Assembly (NCBI GenBank): GCA_902465435.1
Contig: CABQNH010000001.1
Coordinates: forward strand, 49,898 to 113,897
Direction: 5' to 3'
Source: an uncultured Eubacteriales bacterium
Lineage (GTDB): Bacteria; Bacillota; Clostridia; Oscillospirales; Oscillospiraceae
DNA length: 64,000 nucleotides
Part shown: piece by piece, positions 16,156 to 24,903 of the stretch
Layout: every line of letters starts with the position of its first letter
Numbering within the stretch: position 1 is the stretch's first letter
The notes under the pieces: model-generated
Seen by the model: only the letters and a program-made list of their open reading frames with translations
Told to the model about the DNA's origin: nothing
Databases searched by the model: none
Made by a program: the position numbers and the translations under genes

Positions 16156-17533
16156 AGGAATTTCCTTTTCCAATTTGTTTTTTGTTTAGGGAAGCCGCGC
16201 CCCAGCGGCAGAGCTGGCGGCGGTAGAGCAGCAGTCCGACGCCCCCCGTTATGGTTTCGGCAATCGGGAATGCAATCCAGGTATAGGAAAGTCCGAGCTT
16301 TGAAAGCAGCCAGAAAATCGGCACAAGGCAGAAAATCTGACGCGTCATCGAAAGCAGCAGGCTGGTCATTCCGTCACCGATCGCCTGAAAGAAGACCGGC
16401 ATCATCAGAGAAAATACGGCCGAGAAGAAGCTGCATCCGATGATCGGGAATGCGGTGCGCCCAATTCGGATCACATCCTTCGAATGGGAAAACAGGTGCA
16501 TGAGCGGCTCCGGCAGCAGCAGGAAGCAGAACATACCGACCAGCATAAACGCCAGCGAGATCAGGATGGACTCCCGCATGGTTTCCCGACAGCGCGCATA
16601 GTTTTTCCGCGCCAGATTAAAGCTCAGCATCGGAACAATACAGGTCTGCAGTCCAAACAGCGGAATGAAGAAACAGCTCTGCGCCTTGTAGTATAAGCCT
16701 AAAACGGTGACCGCCGCATCGGAAAAGCCGGCGAGGATCATATTCAGCAGCACGATATACACCGTGTAAAGCATCTGCATCAGGATGGAGGAATACCCGT
16801 AGTAGTAGATCCTTCCTGCGTAATGCAGCATCTGCCGCAGACGCGGCGGCTTGCGGAAGCCGCGCACGCCTACCATGCACGCGGACACGATCTGCCCGAG
16901 TACGGTAGCGTAGGCCGCACCGGCGATCCCAAGCTCCGGGAACGGGCCTATGCCGAAAATCAGCAGCGGATCAAAAATCACATTTGTCACCGCGCCCGCA
17001 ATTTGCGCCAGCATGGGAAGCAGCATATTCCCGCGCGACTGATGAATTTTTGACCAGCCGCCCTCCAAAAAGGTGCCGAGGCTGCCGACGCAGACGATGC
17101 TGCCGTAGGTAAAGGCCTGCCGAATCGCCTGCGGCTGCGTTGCGGAGGTGCGGATGTACGGCTTGAGGATCAGCATGGCAAACCCGGCAAACAGCGCCCA
17201 GGAAAGAACCGCCAGCACCGTCGCCGTTCCGGCGGCCGCGTCCGCGCTTTTCTCTTCATTCTTTGCATACTTCCGCGCCATATAGGTGTTGACACCGACG
17301 CCGGTTCCGACCGCCAGCGCAACAATAATCAGCTGCAAGGGATAGATCACCGTCACAGCGGTCAGTGCATCGTCCGAATAGCGCCCGACAAAAAAGCTGT
17401 CGACAATATTATAAAGCGCCTGAATGAGCTGCGCCAGCATAACGGGCGGCGCTATTTTCAGCAGGATTCTGTGAATGCTCACCGTACCGAAAAAATCGGG
17501 ACGTACCTCCGCTTTCTTACTATTTTCTTCCAT
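16142..17533 (-). CDS. MATE-family multidrug/toxin efflux transporter
   Basis: 463 residues, twelve predicted membrane helices in two homologous halves. Early motif ALYNIVDSFFVGRYSDDALTAVTVIYP is typical of MATE carriers (cation-driven drug export at the cytoplasmic membrane). Ends within the YoaK gene start. Substrate cannot be told. The DarA gene lies upstream but is separated by 177 bases and a palindrome. Confidence 0.93.
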   Translation of the reverse strand: MEENSKKAEVRPDFFGTVSIHRILLKIAPPVMLAQLIQALYNIVDSFFVGRYSDDALTAVTVIYPLQLIIVALAVGTGVGVNTYMARKYAKNEEKSADAAAGTATVLAVLSWALFAGFAMLILKPYIRTSATQPQAIRQAFTYGSIVCVGSLGTFLEGGWSKIHQSRGNMLLPMLAQIAGAVTNVIFDPLLIFGIGPFPELGIAGAAYATVLGQIVSACMVGVRGFRKPPRLRQMLHYAGRIYYYGYSSILMQMLYTVYIVLLNMILAGFSDAAVTVLGLYYKAQSCFFIPLFGLQTCIVPMLSFNLARKNYARCRETMRESILISLAFMLVGMFCFLLLPEPLMHLFSHSKDVIRIGRTAFPIIGCSFFSAVFSLMMPVFFQAIGDGMTSLLLSMTRQIFCLVPIFWLLSKLGLSYTWIAFPIAETITGGVGLLLYRRQLCRWGAASLNKKQIGKGNSYASR

Positions 17534-17620
17534 TTTCTAAAGAATTCGAAGCTCCTTCCTCGCCGTACCCAGAGCGTCTCTGATTCCATCCGTCATGGGA
17601 GGCGGCGAGAGATTTTCCAA

Positions 17621-17656
17621 GGCATGAAAAACTCGGAAATTCCGGTTTTTCATGCC
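17621..17656 (-). terminator. Symmetric hairpin between darA and the MATE gene
   Basis: Stem GGCATGAAAAAC / GTTTTTCATGCC (17621-17632, 17645-17656) enclosing a nested CGGAA-A-TTCCG. Likely ends the darA transcript. The A/T tracts lie inside the stem, so it works less like a canonical terminator and could also be a protein site. Confidence 0.55.
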
Positions 17657-17710
17657 GATAAATGAATGGCAAGGCTCCGGCAAAGCGTGCCGAGACAATG
17701 GCGCGGTGCC

Positions 17711-18046
17711 TTAGAATTTGACGCCGCGCACCACGTCCAGCACAAAGGCCGTAACGCCGCCGACCTGCGCCTGCACCGGAAGCGTCGGCACGCCCGCGGC
17801 CGTCCCGACCGGATAATGCGCAGATTCCAGCCGCGCACCGCCGTGTTTTTTCAAGATGGCCAGCGCAGCATCGACACGCGCGGCCTCCAGACCGATGAGC
17901 AGCGTCACGCTGCGCTTACGCAGAAAGCCGCCGCTTGAGGCAAGAACCGTCACGCAATAGCCGCTGCGGTTCAAATCCTGAATGGCGTCCGCAGAATCAT
18001 CGCCGGACAAAACGGCAAAAATCATTTTATCGCAAGAAATTTCCAT
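17711..18046 (-). CDS. darA: Cyclic-di-AMP receptor, PII-like (DarA/PstA)
   Basis: 111 residues. Homotrimeric cytoplasmic PII-like protein that binds c-di-AMP; downstream partners are unknown in most species. The motif SSGGFLRKRSVTLLIGLE (residues about 36-53) and the repeat of glycine-rich VGTAAGVPTLPVQAQVGGVTAFVLDV match the family. ATG 18044-18046 follows AGAAGGAG at eight bases; the in-frame extension to 18205 has no support. Confidence 0.92.
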   Translation of the reverse strand: MEISCDKMIFAVLSGDDSADAIQDLNRSGYCVTVLASSGGFLRKRSVTLLIGLEAARVDAALAILKKHGGARLESAHYPVGTAAGVPTLPVQAQVGGVTAFVLDVVRGVKF

Positions 18047-18174
18047 AAAGCACTCCTTCTGCTGTCTGCGTCGGCCAAATGGCCACGGGAGCCGGGGCGA
18101 CGTGCATCGATCAGCGTTTTCGTTCCTCAGCTGCCCGCACGGGAACACGTCCGTGCGGCCGTGGAAATAAGTTA

Positions 18175-18330
18175 GGGCGGTTTTGAAACCGCCCCAGACT
18201 GCCAAGAGAGTCCGTAACCGTCAAAACAGAAAAACACGTTTGACGCTTTCATTTCTAATGTGTTTATGCTTCTTTCGGTTTCGGGATTCCTCCAAATGCA
18301 GTTAAAATGGAATTCTATTTATTTTTGACG
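18175..18330 (+). repeat. Hairpin-box interspersed repeat, copy D (3' truncated)
   Basis: Hairpin GGGCGGTTT-TG-AAACCGCCC (18175-18194), then the box AGACTGCCAAGAGAGTCCGTAACC...CAAAAC (18196-18227) matching copy B closely, then an AT-rich core to TTTTTGAC at about 18329, where the ferredoxin gene ends. The right-hand block and second hairpin are missing. Confidence 0.75.
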
Positions 18331-18332
18331 AT

Positions 18333-18887
18333 TTATCTTTGCAGAATTCCACGGGTATCGTGCAGAACGCCGCGCGGACACTTGACCACGCACATACCGC
18401 ACGAAAGGCACTTCTCCTCATCGATCTGTGCCAGATTCTCCCGTACCTGCGCTGCGCCGCTTGGGCAAACTCTCTCGCAAATGCCGCAGCCGATGCAGCT
18501 TGCACTGCAAACCGTCCTTGCACCCTGCTTCGTCACCGGATCGACAGCCTTGTCGCGGTTGGAGCATCGCACCTCCACGAACACCATGCGGTCGCGCAGA
18601 CGAATCACGCCGCGCGGGCAGACTCTCGTGCACTTTCCGCAGCCGATGCACTTCTCCGCATCCACCTGCGCAATGCCGTTGTCGCCGATTTTCAGCGCGC
18701 CGAACTTGCAGGCCGCGACGCAGGAGTCGCAGCCGAGACAGCCATACGTACATTCGAGCGGGCCTCCCTCGCACAGAGCCATTGCCTGCTCACAGGACTC
18801 CGCCGTATATTCCATTTTCTTCTTAGCGTTGCAGCCGCCGTTGCAATAAACGCAGGCGACCAGCTTAGGGGTTACCTTTCCTGCCAT
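18333..18887 (-). CDS. RnfB-like polyferredoxin
   Basis: 184 residues, very rich in cysteine. N-terminal CVYCNGGC and CTYGCLGCDSCVAACKFGAL, then three 4Fe-4S motifs: CIGCGKCTRVCP (about 80-91), CIGCGICERVCP and CLSCGMCVVKCP. Resembles the cluster-rich C-terminal half of RnfB but lacks the N-terminal membrane anchor. It follows the xanthine dehydrogenase gene by 21 bases, so it probably serves as the electron acceptor in place of the missing FAD subunit; that role is inference. Confidence 0.88.
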   Translation of the reverse strand: MAGKVTPKLVACVYCNGGCNAKKKMEYTAESCEQAMALCEGGPLECTYGCLGCDSCVAACKFGALKIGDNGIAQVDAEKCIGCGKCTRVCPRGVIRLRDRMVFVEVRCSNRDKAVDPVTKQGARTVCSASCIGCGICERVCPSGAAQVRENLAQIDEEKCLSCGMCVVKCPRGVLHDTRGILQR

Positions 18888-18908
18888 ATTCGGAAGCTCC
18901 TTTCCGCG

Positions 18909-21491
18909 TTACGCGTTCTTATCATAGGGCGTATGCGCCAGTGGGAGCGCATAGCGGCGCTCGCCGTCCGCCCGGAAATAGGCGTCGGCAATCGCGGGCG
19001 CCGTCGGGATCGAGGTGATCTCGCCGATGCCGATTGCGCCGCAGGCGACATTCAGCCCCGGCTTGTCCACCACGATCGCCTCGATCTCCGGGATCTCATG
19101 GCAGCGGAACAAACCAAGCTGACCATACTTTTCAATTGGCTTGCAGTTGTCGTCGATCGGGTACTGCTCCTGCAGCGCATAGCCCATGGACATCACGACA
19201 CCGCCCTCGATCTGTCCCTCGCAGGACAGGGGGTTGACCGCCTTGCCCACATCATGCGCCGCAATGATTTTTTCCAGCTTTTTGGTCTTGGGATTCACAA
19301 TGGCCACCTGTGTGGCGTAGCCGTAAGCCACATGGGAAACCGGATGCGGCACATTCGCGCCCAACGGATCGGTTTTGGCCAGATACTCGCCGTAAAACTT
19401 CTGTCCGATCAGGTCGCCAAGCGTCTTTCCCTGCTTTGCCTCCATCAGCCGTTCGCAGGCTCGGCGGCAGGCCTCGCCCGTGACCAGCGTCTGGCGTGAG
19501 CCGGAGGTATCGCCGGAATCCGGTGCGATCCAGGTATTGGAGCGTTCATAGACAATATCGCTGCGGCAAAGATCCGTATTGCTCACGATCATCTGCACCA
19601 GCACCGTTCCAAGCCCCTGGCCGATGCAGGATGCGCCCGTGTAGATATGGAGCTTTTTATCCTCCTCCACGATCAGCTTGCAGCGCCCCCAGTCCGGAAT
19701 GCCGACGCCGACGCCGGCGTTTTTCATCGCGCAGGCGAGGCCGACCGGCTTTCCCGCCTTCCACGCGGCCTCATATTCCTCACGCACCGCCTCCAGCGTT
19801 TCCACCAGACCGGTGGATTCATCCACGATCTGTCCGTTCGGCAGCACGCCGCCGGGACGAATCGCGTTGCGGTAACGAATCTCCCACGGACTGATGCCGA
19901 CCTTATCGGCCATCATGTTGAGGAGCGTTTCGGTTGCAAAGCAGGTCTGCGTCACGCCGAAGCCCCGGAATGCGCCCGCGGGCGGATTGTTCGTATAAAA
20001 TGCCTTGCCTTCAATTTCAAAATTCTCATAGGCATAGGGGCCTGCGGCATGGGTGCAGGCGCGCTCCAGCACCGGGCCGCCCAGAGAAGCAAACGCGCCG
20101 GTATCCGACTTGCAGCTTGCCTTCACGCCCTGAATGATGCCGTTTTCGTCGCAGCCCATGGTAAAGTCCATTTCAAAATGATGCCGCTTGGGGTGAATGA
20201 GCAGCGATTCCGGGCGCGACAGCTTCACCTTGACCGCGCGGCCGGTACAGTAAGCCGCGAGCACCGCATGGTGCTGCACGGACATATCCTCCTTGCCGCC
20301 AAAGCCGCCGCCCACCAGTGCGTTCTGCACCTTGATGTTTTTCGTTCCGAGCATCAGGCTGCATTCGTGCAGCGTCGTATGCGCAGACTGATCGGTCGAA
20401 TAGAGGAAAATGCAGCCGTCGTCCTGCCGATAGGCCACGGCGCACTCCGGCTCTAAAAACGCGTGCTCCGTCCACGGTGTCTCAAAGTGGTGCGTGATCA
20501 CATATTTGGAACGCGCGATCGCAGCGGCGGCGTCCCCGCGGGAAACGTGCTTATACGCCTGAAGATTGCTCTCCTCCTCGTCGAAAACACGCGGTGCATT
20601 TTCCGCCTCGGCCTCCGCGATCGTATGGACATGCGGCAGAACCTCGTATTCGATCCGAACGAGCTTCTTTGCCTTCTCCAGCGTAGGGATATCCTCTGCG
20701 ACCACAAGCGCAATGGCATCGCCCAGATAATGCGTCAGGCCGCCGACCGGGATCAGCGTATACTGGTCATGCTTGAGATGGCCGATCTTATTTTCGCCGG
20801 GAATATCCTCCGCCGTCAATACCGCCACAACACCGGGCAGCCTCCGCGCGGCGGACGCATCGATGGAAAGCACGCGCGCACGAGGATACTTGCTGCGCAC
20901 CGCCGACGCATGGCACATATTTTCAAGATAAATATCGTCCGGGTATTTTCCGGTGCCGAGCACCTTCTCCTCCGCGTCCAGGCGCTGCACGCGGGAGCCG
21001 ATTTTCCAATCGTCGTTTGACGGCGCCGGAATTTCGCCGCCTTCGAGCTTCAGCCTTGCGGCGAGCCGAACGGCCGCAATGATCTTCACATAGCCGGTGC
21101 AGCGGCAATAATTGTTGCGCAGCGCATATTTTATCTCGCGCTCCGTCGGCTCCGGCACTTTGTCAAGAAGTCCCTTCGCGCAGAGCACCATGCCCGGAAT
21201 GCAGAAGCCGCACTGCACGGCGCCCGCCTCTGCAAAGGCGTAGGTATAAAGCTTTTTCTCATAATCACTCAGACCCTCGACCGTCAAAACCTGCCGTCCC
21301 TCCAGCGCGTCGGTATCCGGCACGCAGGCGCGGAAGGCCACGCCGTCGATCAGAACGGTGCACGCGCCGCACGCGCCCTCGCTGCAGCCGTCCTTGACGG
21401 AGGTAAGCCGCAGCTCGTCGCGCAGATAGCGCAGGAGCTTTTGATTCTTCTGTACTTCCACAGCCTTGCCGTTGACAAAAAATCGAGCCAT
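18909..21491 (-). CDS. Molybdenum hydroxylase, selenium-dependent xanthine dehydrogenase type
   Basis: 860 residues: an N-terminal [2Fe-2S] subunit fused to the molybdopterin subunit, without an FAD domain. First cluster CSEGACGACTVLIDG (about 36-50) with FRAC; second cluster CGFCIPGMVLC and NNYCRCTGY. Mo-domain motifs: GGGFGGKED, PPAGAFRGFG and C-terminal GAIGIGE. This fused, FAD-less layout is that of the Se-dependent xanthine dehydrogenase family, where selenium is a labile ligand, not selenocysteine. It oxidises xanthine or related purines. Own promoter at 21575; polyferredoxin follows. Confidence 0.92.
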   Translation of the reverse strand: MARFFVNGKAVEVQKNQKLLRYLRDELRLTSVKDGCSEGACGACTVLIDGVAFRACVPDTDALEGRQVLTVEGLSDYEKKLYTYAFAEAGAVQCGFCIPGMVLCAKGLLDKVPEPTEREIKYALRNNYCRCTGYVKIIAAVRLAARLKLEGGEIPAPSNDDWKIGSRVQRLDAEEKVLGTGKYPDDIYLENMCHASAVRSKYPRARVLSIDASAARRLPGVVAVLTAEDIPGENKIGHLKHDQYTLIPVGGLTHYLGDAIALVVAEDIPTLEKAKKLVRIEYEVLPHVHTIAEAEAENAPRVFDEEESNLQAYKHVSRGDAAAAIARSKYVITHHFETPWTEHAFLEPECAVAYRQDDGCIFLYSTDQSAHTTLHECSLMLGTKNIKVQNALVGGGFGGKEDMSVQHHAVLAAYCTGRAVKVKLSRPESLLIHPKRHHFEMDFTMGCDENGIIQGVKASCKSDTGAFASLGGPVLERACTHAAGPYAYENFEIEGKAFYTNNPPAGAFRGFGVTQTCFATETLLNMMADKVGISPWEIRYRNAIRPGGVLPNGQIVDESTGLVETLEAVREEYEAAWKAGKPVGLACAMKNAGVGVGIPDWGRCKLIVEEDKKLHIYTGASCIGQGLGTVLVQMIVSNTDLCRSDIVYERSNTWIAPDSGDTSGSRQTLVTGEACRRACERLMEAKQGKTLGDLIGQKFYGEYLAKTDPLGANVPHPVSHVAYGYATQVAIVNPKTKKLEKIIAAHDVGKAVNPLSCEGQIEGGVVMSMGYALQEQYPIDDNCKPIEKYGQLGLFRCHEIPEIEAIVVDKPGLNVACGAIGIGEITSIPTAPAIADAYFRADGERRYALPLAHTPYDKNA

Positions 21492-21574
21492 AATGAAAAC
21501 CCCTTCGGAAAAGCTGTGCAGCGTGGTATCTTCCGCCGCACGCAGAAGCGTATACTTCTCAGAGTTACGACTTG

Positions 21575-21603
21575 ATTATACTATACAAGACGGATTTGTT
21601 CAA
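21575..21603 (-). promoter_or_regulatory. Promoter of xanthine dehydrogenase-ferredoxin
   Basis: Minus strand TTGAAC (21598-21603), 17-base spacer, TATAAT (21575-21580), giving a leader of about 75 bases. Confidence 0.75.
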
Positions 21604-21777
21604 GAACGACCTGCAAATTTGTTAGATTTGCCAAAAATACGCCCTGCTTTCTTGTGGGATTCACAGGCCCTGTTCGCCACTGCGGAACGCCATCCTCTGT
21701 ACCCGGCTCCCGCGCAGTTCACGTGCCCTCCGCTTCAAAAAGTTTTTCCTCCCGCGGGTTTTTGTCCGGCTTTCAAC

Positions 21778-21806
21778 TCGACAAACCATTTTTCTTGTGC
21801 TATAAT
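21778..21806 (+). promoter_or_regulatory. Promoter of the 21.9-23.4 kb operon
   Basis: TCGACA (21778-21783), 17-base spacer, TATAAT (21801-21806), followed by the GGAGGA ribosome site of the lipoprotein gene 36 bases later. Confidence 0.75.
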
Positions 21807-21854
21807 ATAATTAAATTAGAGTTTTCGTCTCACGGACGATCGGAGGAATGCACG

Positions 21855-22385
21855 ATGCGCAAAACCCGTCTTTTGATTTTACTGCTTTGCACGGTGCTGC
21901 TGCTCAGCCTTCTGAGCGGCTGCTTTCTGCGGCGCGAAAAGAAAAGGGAAACGGCCGCCTATATGCATCCGGCCGAGCAGTATGTGATCGCCCTGCAGAA
22001 CAACGACTATGCCGTTCTGAAAAGCGCCGTTCCTCTTGCCGTTCTGCTCAATTCGGGCCTTGGCTCTGAGGAGCTTGACGCCCGCAGCCGCAATATGCGT
22101 GCCAAGTATGGCGACGATTTAAAAATCACCATAGCGGAAACCGACAGCTATCCCCTTTCGGACGAGCTGCTGAAGGAATTCACCGATTATCTGCGTGAGG
22201 AATATCAGTTTAACGCCAACATCACGGAGGCCTATCTGATCTCCGGCTATCTGACCCTGTCCGGCAGCCTGAAGAAAGAGAATTCAGCGGGCTACTTCGT
22301 CTCCTACTGCATTGCGGGAACCTGGTATCTGGACGTCGACGCTTACAACGCGCTGGCCGATCTGCGCACCCTGATTCAAAAATAA
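21855..22385 (+). CDS. Predicted lipoprotein of unknown function
   Basis: 176 residues. Signal peptide with lipobox LLSGC (Cys18) and then basic FLRREKKRE. The mature part is mixed alpha/beta; it may belong to NTF2-like accessory lipoproteins, but I do not recognise a specific family. ATG 21855 follows CGGAGGAATG. First gene of a three-gene operon (15-base gaps) with the nucleotidase and PH-domain genes. Confidence 0.75.
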   Translation: MRKTRLLILLLCTVLLLSLLSGCFLRREKKRETAAYMHPAEQYVIALQNNDYAVLKSAVPLAVLLNSGLGSEELDARSRNMRAKYGDDLKITIAETDSYPLSDELLKEFTDYLREEYQFNANITEAYLISGYLTLSGSLKKENSAGYFVSYCIAGTWYLDVDAYNALADLRTLIQK

Positions 22386-22400
22386 CGAGGAAACGCCTTT

Positions 22401-22979
22401 ATGGAAGAATACCGCTTTTATGCACTGCTGTCCCGAATGCGTTATATTACGCGCTGGGGACTGATGCGCAATACCTTTTCCGAGAATATTCAGGAGCATA
22501 GCCACATGGTGGCGGTGCTCGCGCATGCGCTGGCGCTGATACGCCGCGACATTCTGGGCTTGGACGCCGATCCGGAGCGCTGCGCAACGGCCGCGCTGTT
22601 TCACGATGCATCCGAGATCCTGACCGGCGACCTCCCTACACCCATTAAGTATTACAATCCCGACATTAAGGCCGCCTACAAGCAGGTAGAGCGCATCAGC
22701 GGCGAGAAGCTCCTGCAGCTGCTCCCTGAGGCATTGCAGGAGAGCTACGCTCCCTATCTGTTTGAAAGCGACCCCGTCATAAATCCCATCGTGAAGGCCG
22801 CCGATAAGCTCTCTGCGCACATCAAGTGCATTGAAGAGCTAAAGGCCGGAAATCAGGAGTTTGCCTCCGCCGCCGAGCAAACGCGGCGCGCGCTGGAGAA
22901 AATGCATTTGCCGGAGCTGGACTGGTTTCTTGCACATTGCTTAGACGCTTTCCGAAAAAATCTGGACGAATTGGAATAG
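22401..22979 (+). CDS. yfbR: HD-domain 5'-deoxynucleotidase, YfbR-like
   Basis: 192 residues. Removes 5'-phosphate from deoxyribonucleoside monophosphates in the cytoplasm. Metal-binding histidines visible in NIQEHSHMVA and the HD pair in ALFHDASEILTGDLPTPIKY, a signature close to E. coli YfbR; a further Asp in KAADKLSA. Good ribosome site and 15-base spacing on both sides support co-transcription. Confidence 0.93.
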   Translation: MEEYRFYALLSRMRYITRWGLMRNTFSENIQEHSHMVAVLAHALALIRRDILGLDADPERCATAALFHDASEILTGDLPTPIKYYNPDIKAAYKQVERISGEKLLQLLPEALQESYAPYLFESDPVINPIVKAADKLSAHIKCIEELKAGNQEFASAAEQTRRALEKMHLPELDWFLAHCLDAFRKNLDELE

Positions 22980-22994
22980 GAGGAAGATACAACC

Positions 22995-23423
22995 ATGGCA
23001 AAGAAAAAGCAGAACGATATCATCTGGCAGGATCGCAAGCGCTGGCTTGGCCTTCCCTGGACCTTCACACGCTACAGCGCCGATAACAATCGGCTGTATG
23101 TGCGCAAGGGCTTCTTCCATACGCATACGACGGAGCTGCTTTTATACCGCGTTTTAGACATCAGCTCCTCGCGGACGCTCGGGCAAAAGCTGTGTGGCGT
23201 CGGCACGGTCAGCCTGTATGCCGCCGACCGCTCGGACACCCGGCTGGATCTGGTCAACATCCGGCATTGCGAGGAGGTTCGCCGCTTTTTCAGCGAAATT
23301 ACGGAGCAGCGGCGCAATGAAAAGGGCATCACCGGCCGTGAGATTTACGGCAGCAGTAGCGTAACGCTGGCCTCAGACTTTGCCGATATTGATGGAGACG
23401 GCGTGCCGGATCGGCTGGACTAA
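22995..23423 (+). CDS. Bacterial PH-domain protein with acidic DxDGD tail
   Basis: 142 residues. The central part (LYVRKGFFHTHTTELLLYRVLDISSSRTLGQKLCGVGTV in pieces) is the YdbS/YdbT-like bPH_2 pleckstrin-like fold, here without membrane helices. The C-terminus ADIDGDGVPDRLD resembles calcium-binding DxDxDG loops such as thrombospondin type-3 repeats, odd for a protein with no signal peptide. Role unknown. Confidence 0.8.
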   Translation: MAKKKQNDIIWQDRKRWLGLPWTFTRYSADNNRLYVRKGFFHTHTTELLLYRVLDISSSRTLGQKLCGVGTVSLYAADRSDTRLDLVNIRHCEEVRRFFSEITEQRRNEKGITGREIYGSSSVTLASDFADIDGDGVPDRLD

Positions 23424-23498
23424 CACGCGATTTCATTTTTCCGGCCGTCATACAAAAACGCATTTCAGGCGCGGCATTTCGAACCGGTGCTGACGCAA

Positions 23499-23534
23499 TT
23501 CCCCCCGGCCTTTTTACGCCGGGGGAACTTTTAT
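23499..23534 (+). terminator. Terminator after the PH-domain gene
   Basis: Stem TTCCCCC-GGC / GCCGGGGGAA (23499-23510, 23518-23527) followed by CTTTTATT. Confidence 0.85.
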
Positions 23535-23772
23535 TAGGACGTCTTTGCCTGCCGCGCAGCGCATAACCTATGTGCTGCCGCCGCTGCGGGATGTCCGCAT
23601 AATGCCGTGCTTCCGATGAATTTTTCACGCAGCCCGGCTGCATTTTGTGCTTTTGTTCTCCCACGATTCCGGGCTCCACTGGACTTTTGCGGCAAGGAAT
23701 GGTTTGCCCCCGATATTTTTTTAGAAAAAATTGCAGAATTCGTCGATGGTGAACACATTCCCCAGTTTTCAC

Positions 23773-23800
23773 TTGCATTCCGCAGAATTTATGCTATACT
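23773..23800 (+). promoter_or_regulatory. Promoter of the IclR leader
   Basis: TTGCAT (23773-23778), 16-base spacer, TATACT (23795-23800). It stands 247 bases before the IclR start codon, implying a long leader. Confidence 0.7.
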
Positions 23801-23806
23801 GAATTC

Positions 23807-23996
23807 AGAAAGTTTCTTATGAAATTTTCTTCATTCTTTTCTTCTTTTCTTTTTTCTCTATCCTTTCTTTTTTCGCAAAACCCCTTATTCCGGCGGGCGT
23901 CGGATCGGCTGATCTCAGCCCTCCGCAGTCCGATGCCCCGCCGGACCCCCTAAATTAGACTTTTTCCCGCAGAACTCGCTTCTGCGGCATTTTTAT
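23807..23996 (+). ncRNA. Structured leader or small RNA upstream of the IclR gene
   Basis: Predicted transcript: a 70-base pyrimidine tract (about 23820-23880), a long GC stem GGCGGG..GTCGGA / TCCGAT..CCCGCC (23892-23904 with 23929-23942), then an intrinsic terminator CCGCAGA / TCTGCGG (23967-23973, 23981-23987) with ATTTTTAT. Either a free small RNA of about 190 bases or an attenuating leader for the IclR gene 50 bases downstream. I do not recognise any known riboswitch class in it. Confidence 0.5.
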
Positions 23997-24047
23997 AGTA
24001 GTGCAATTCTCGAACTGCGTTCACGATAGACGAAAGGATGATCGATC

Positions 24048-24815
24048 ATGGCTACTCAGGGACGCCGCGTCCATTCCATTGAAAAAGCCATTTTTCTGCT
24101 TGACTGCTTTCTGAAGGAGCGCCGTGCGCTCTCTCTCACAGAGCTGATGAAGATGACCGGCTGGCCGAAAAGCACCATTCACGGAATGCTGGCCTCCATG
24201 CTGGACAGCGCCGTGATCGAGCAGAACCCGGCAGATGGCAAATACCGCTTGGGCTACCACCTCTTTGAGCTTGGCAGCGCCGTACATACCGCATGGGACA
24301 TCGGCGCCCTAGCGCGCCCCCGTCTTCTGCATATTGTGGCAACGGTCAACGAATCCGCCTATCTGGCGCGCCTTTCCGGCGATGAGCTGCTTTTGACGGA
24401 CTGTGCCGAGCCGCATTCCGGCTTCCGTGTTTCCTCCGAGGTAGGAAGCAAGCTACCCCTGCACTGCTCCTCGCAGGGCAAGGCGATTCTCTCCACGAAG
24501 AGCGCCTCCGAGGTGCGCGGGCTGCTGCGGCGCAGCGGGATGCCCGCCTTTACGCCGCAGACAGCGACCACGCCCGACCTGCTTCTTGAAGAGCTGGCTC
24601 TCGTTCGGGAACGGGGCTATGCTGAGGAAACCGAGGAATACCGCGCCGGGCTCTGCTCGGTAGCTGCCCCGATCTTTAACCGCGACGGCGCCTGCGAGTT
24701 CGCCCTTGGCATCGTCGGCGTTGCCGTCTCCGCGCAGGATGCGCGAAATCGTGCCATTGTTGAGGTCAAGGACGCAGCGCGGGAAATCTCCTATGAATTG
24801 GGCTGGCGGCTGTAA
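24048..24815 (+). CDS. IclR-family transcriptional regulator
   Basis: 255 residues. N-terminal winged HTH (about 8-70) with SIEKAIFLLDCFLKERRALSLTELMKMTGWPKSTIHGML, and a C-terminal effector domain with LPLHCSSQGKAIL and GYAEETEEYRAGLCSVAAPIF as in IclR proteins. Such regulators usually sense small carbon compounds. The next gene is convergent, so its target is not evident. A structured leader lies upstream. Confidence 0.93.
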   Translation: MATQGRRVHSIEKAIFLLDCFLKERRALSLTELMKMTGWPKSTIHGMLASMLDSAVIEQNPADGKYRLGYHLFELGSAVHTAWDIGALARPRLLHIVATVNESAYLARLSGDELLLTDCAEPHSGFRVSSEVGSKLPLHCSSQGKAILSTKSASEVRGLLRRSGMPAFTPQTATTPDLLLEELALVRERGYAEETEEYRAGLCSVAAPIFNRDGACEFALGIVGVAVSAQDARNRAIVEVKDAAREISYELGWRL

Positions 24816-24903
24816 CGCACCGTCCCCATACCGCCAAATCATAACCCTATACGGGCAAGCTGCCGCCGAACCCGTTTGAGCGCAGCCTCCGATCACGCCG
24901 AAA

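Noticed and set aside
18909..21491. Selenocysteine in the Se-dependent xanthine dehydrogenase
   Set aside because: No in-frame TGA occurs; selenium in this family is a non-protein ligand.
23607..23822. 71-codon ORF before the IclR leader promoter
   Set aside because: No ribosome site, no domain, and it runs through the leader promoter.
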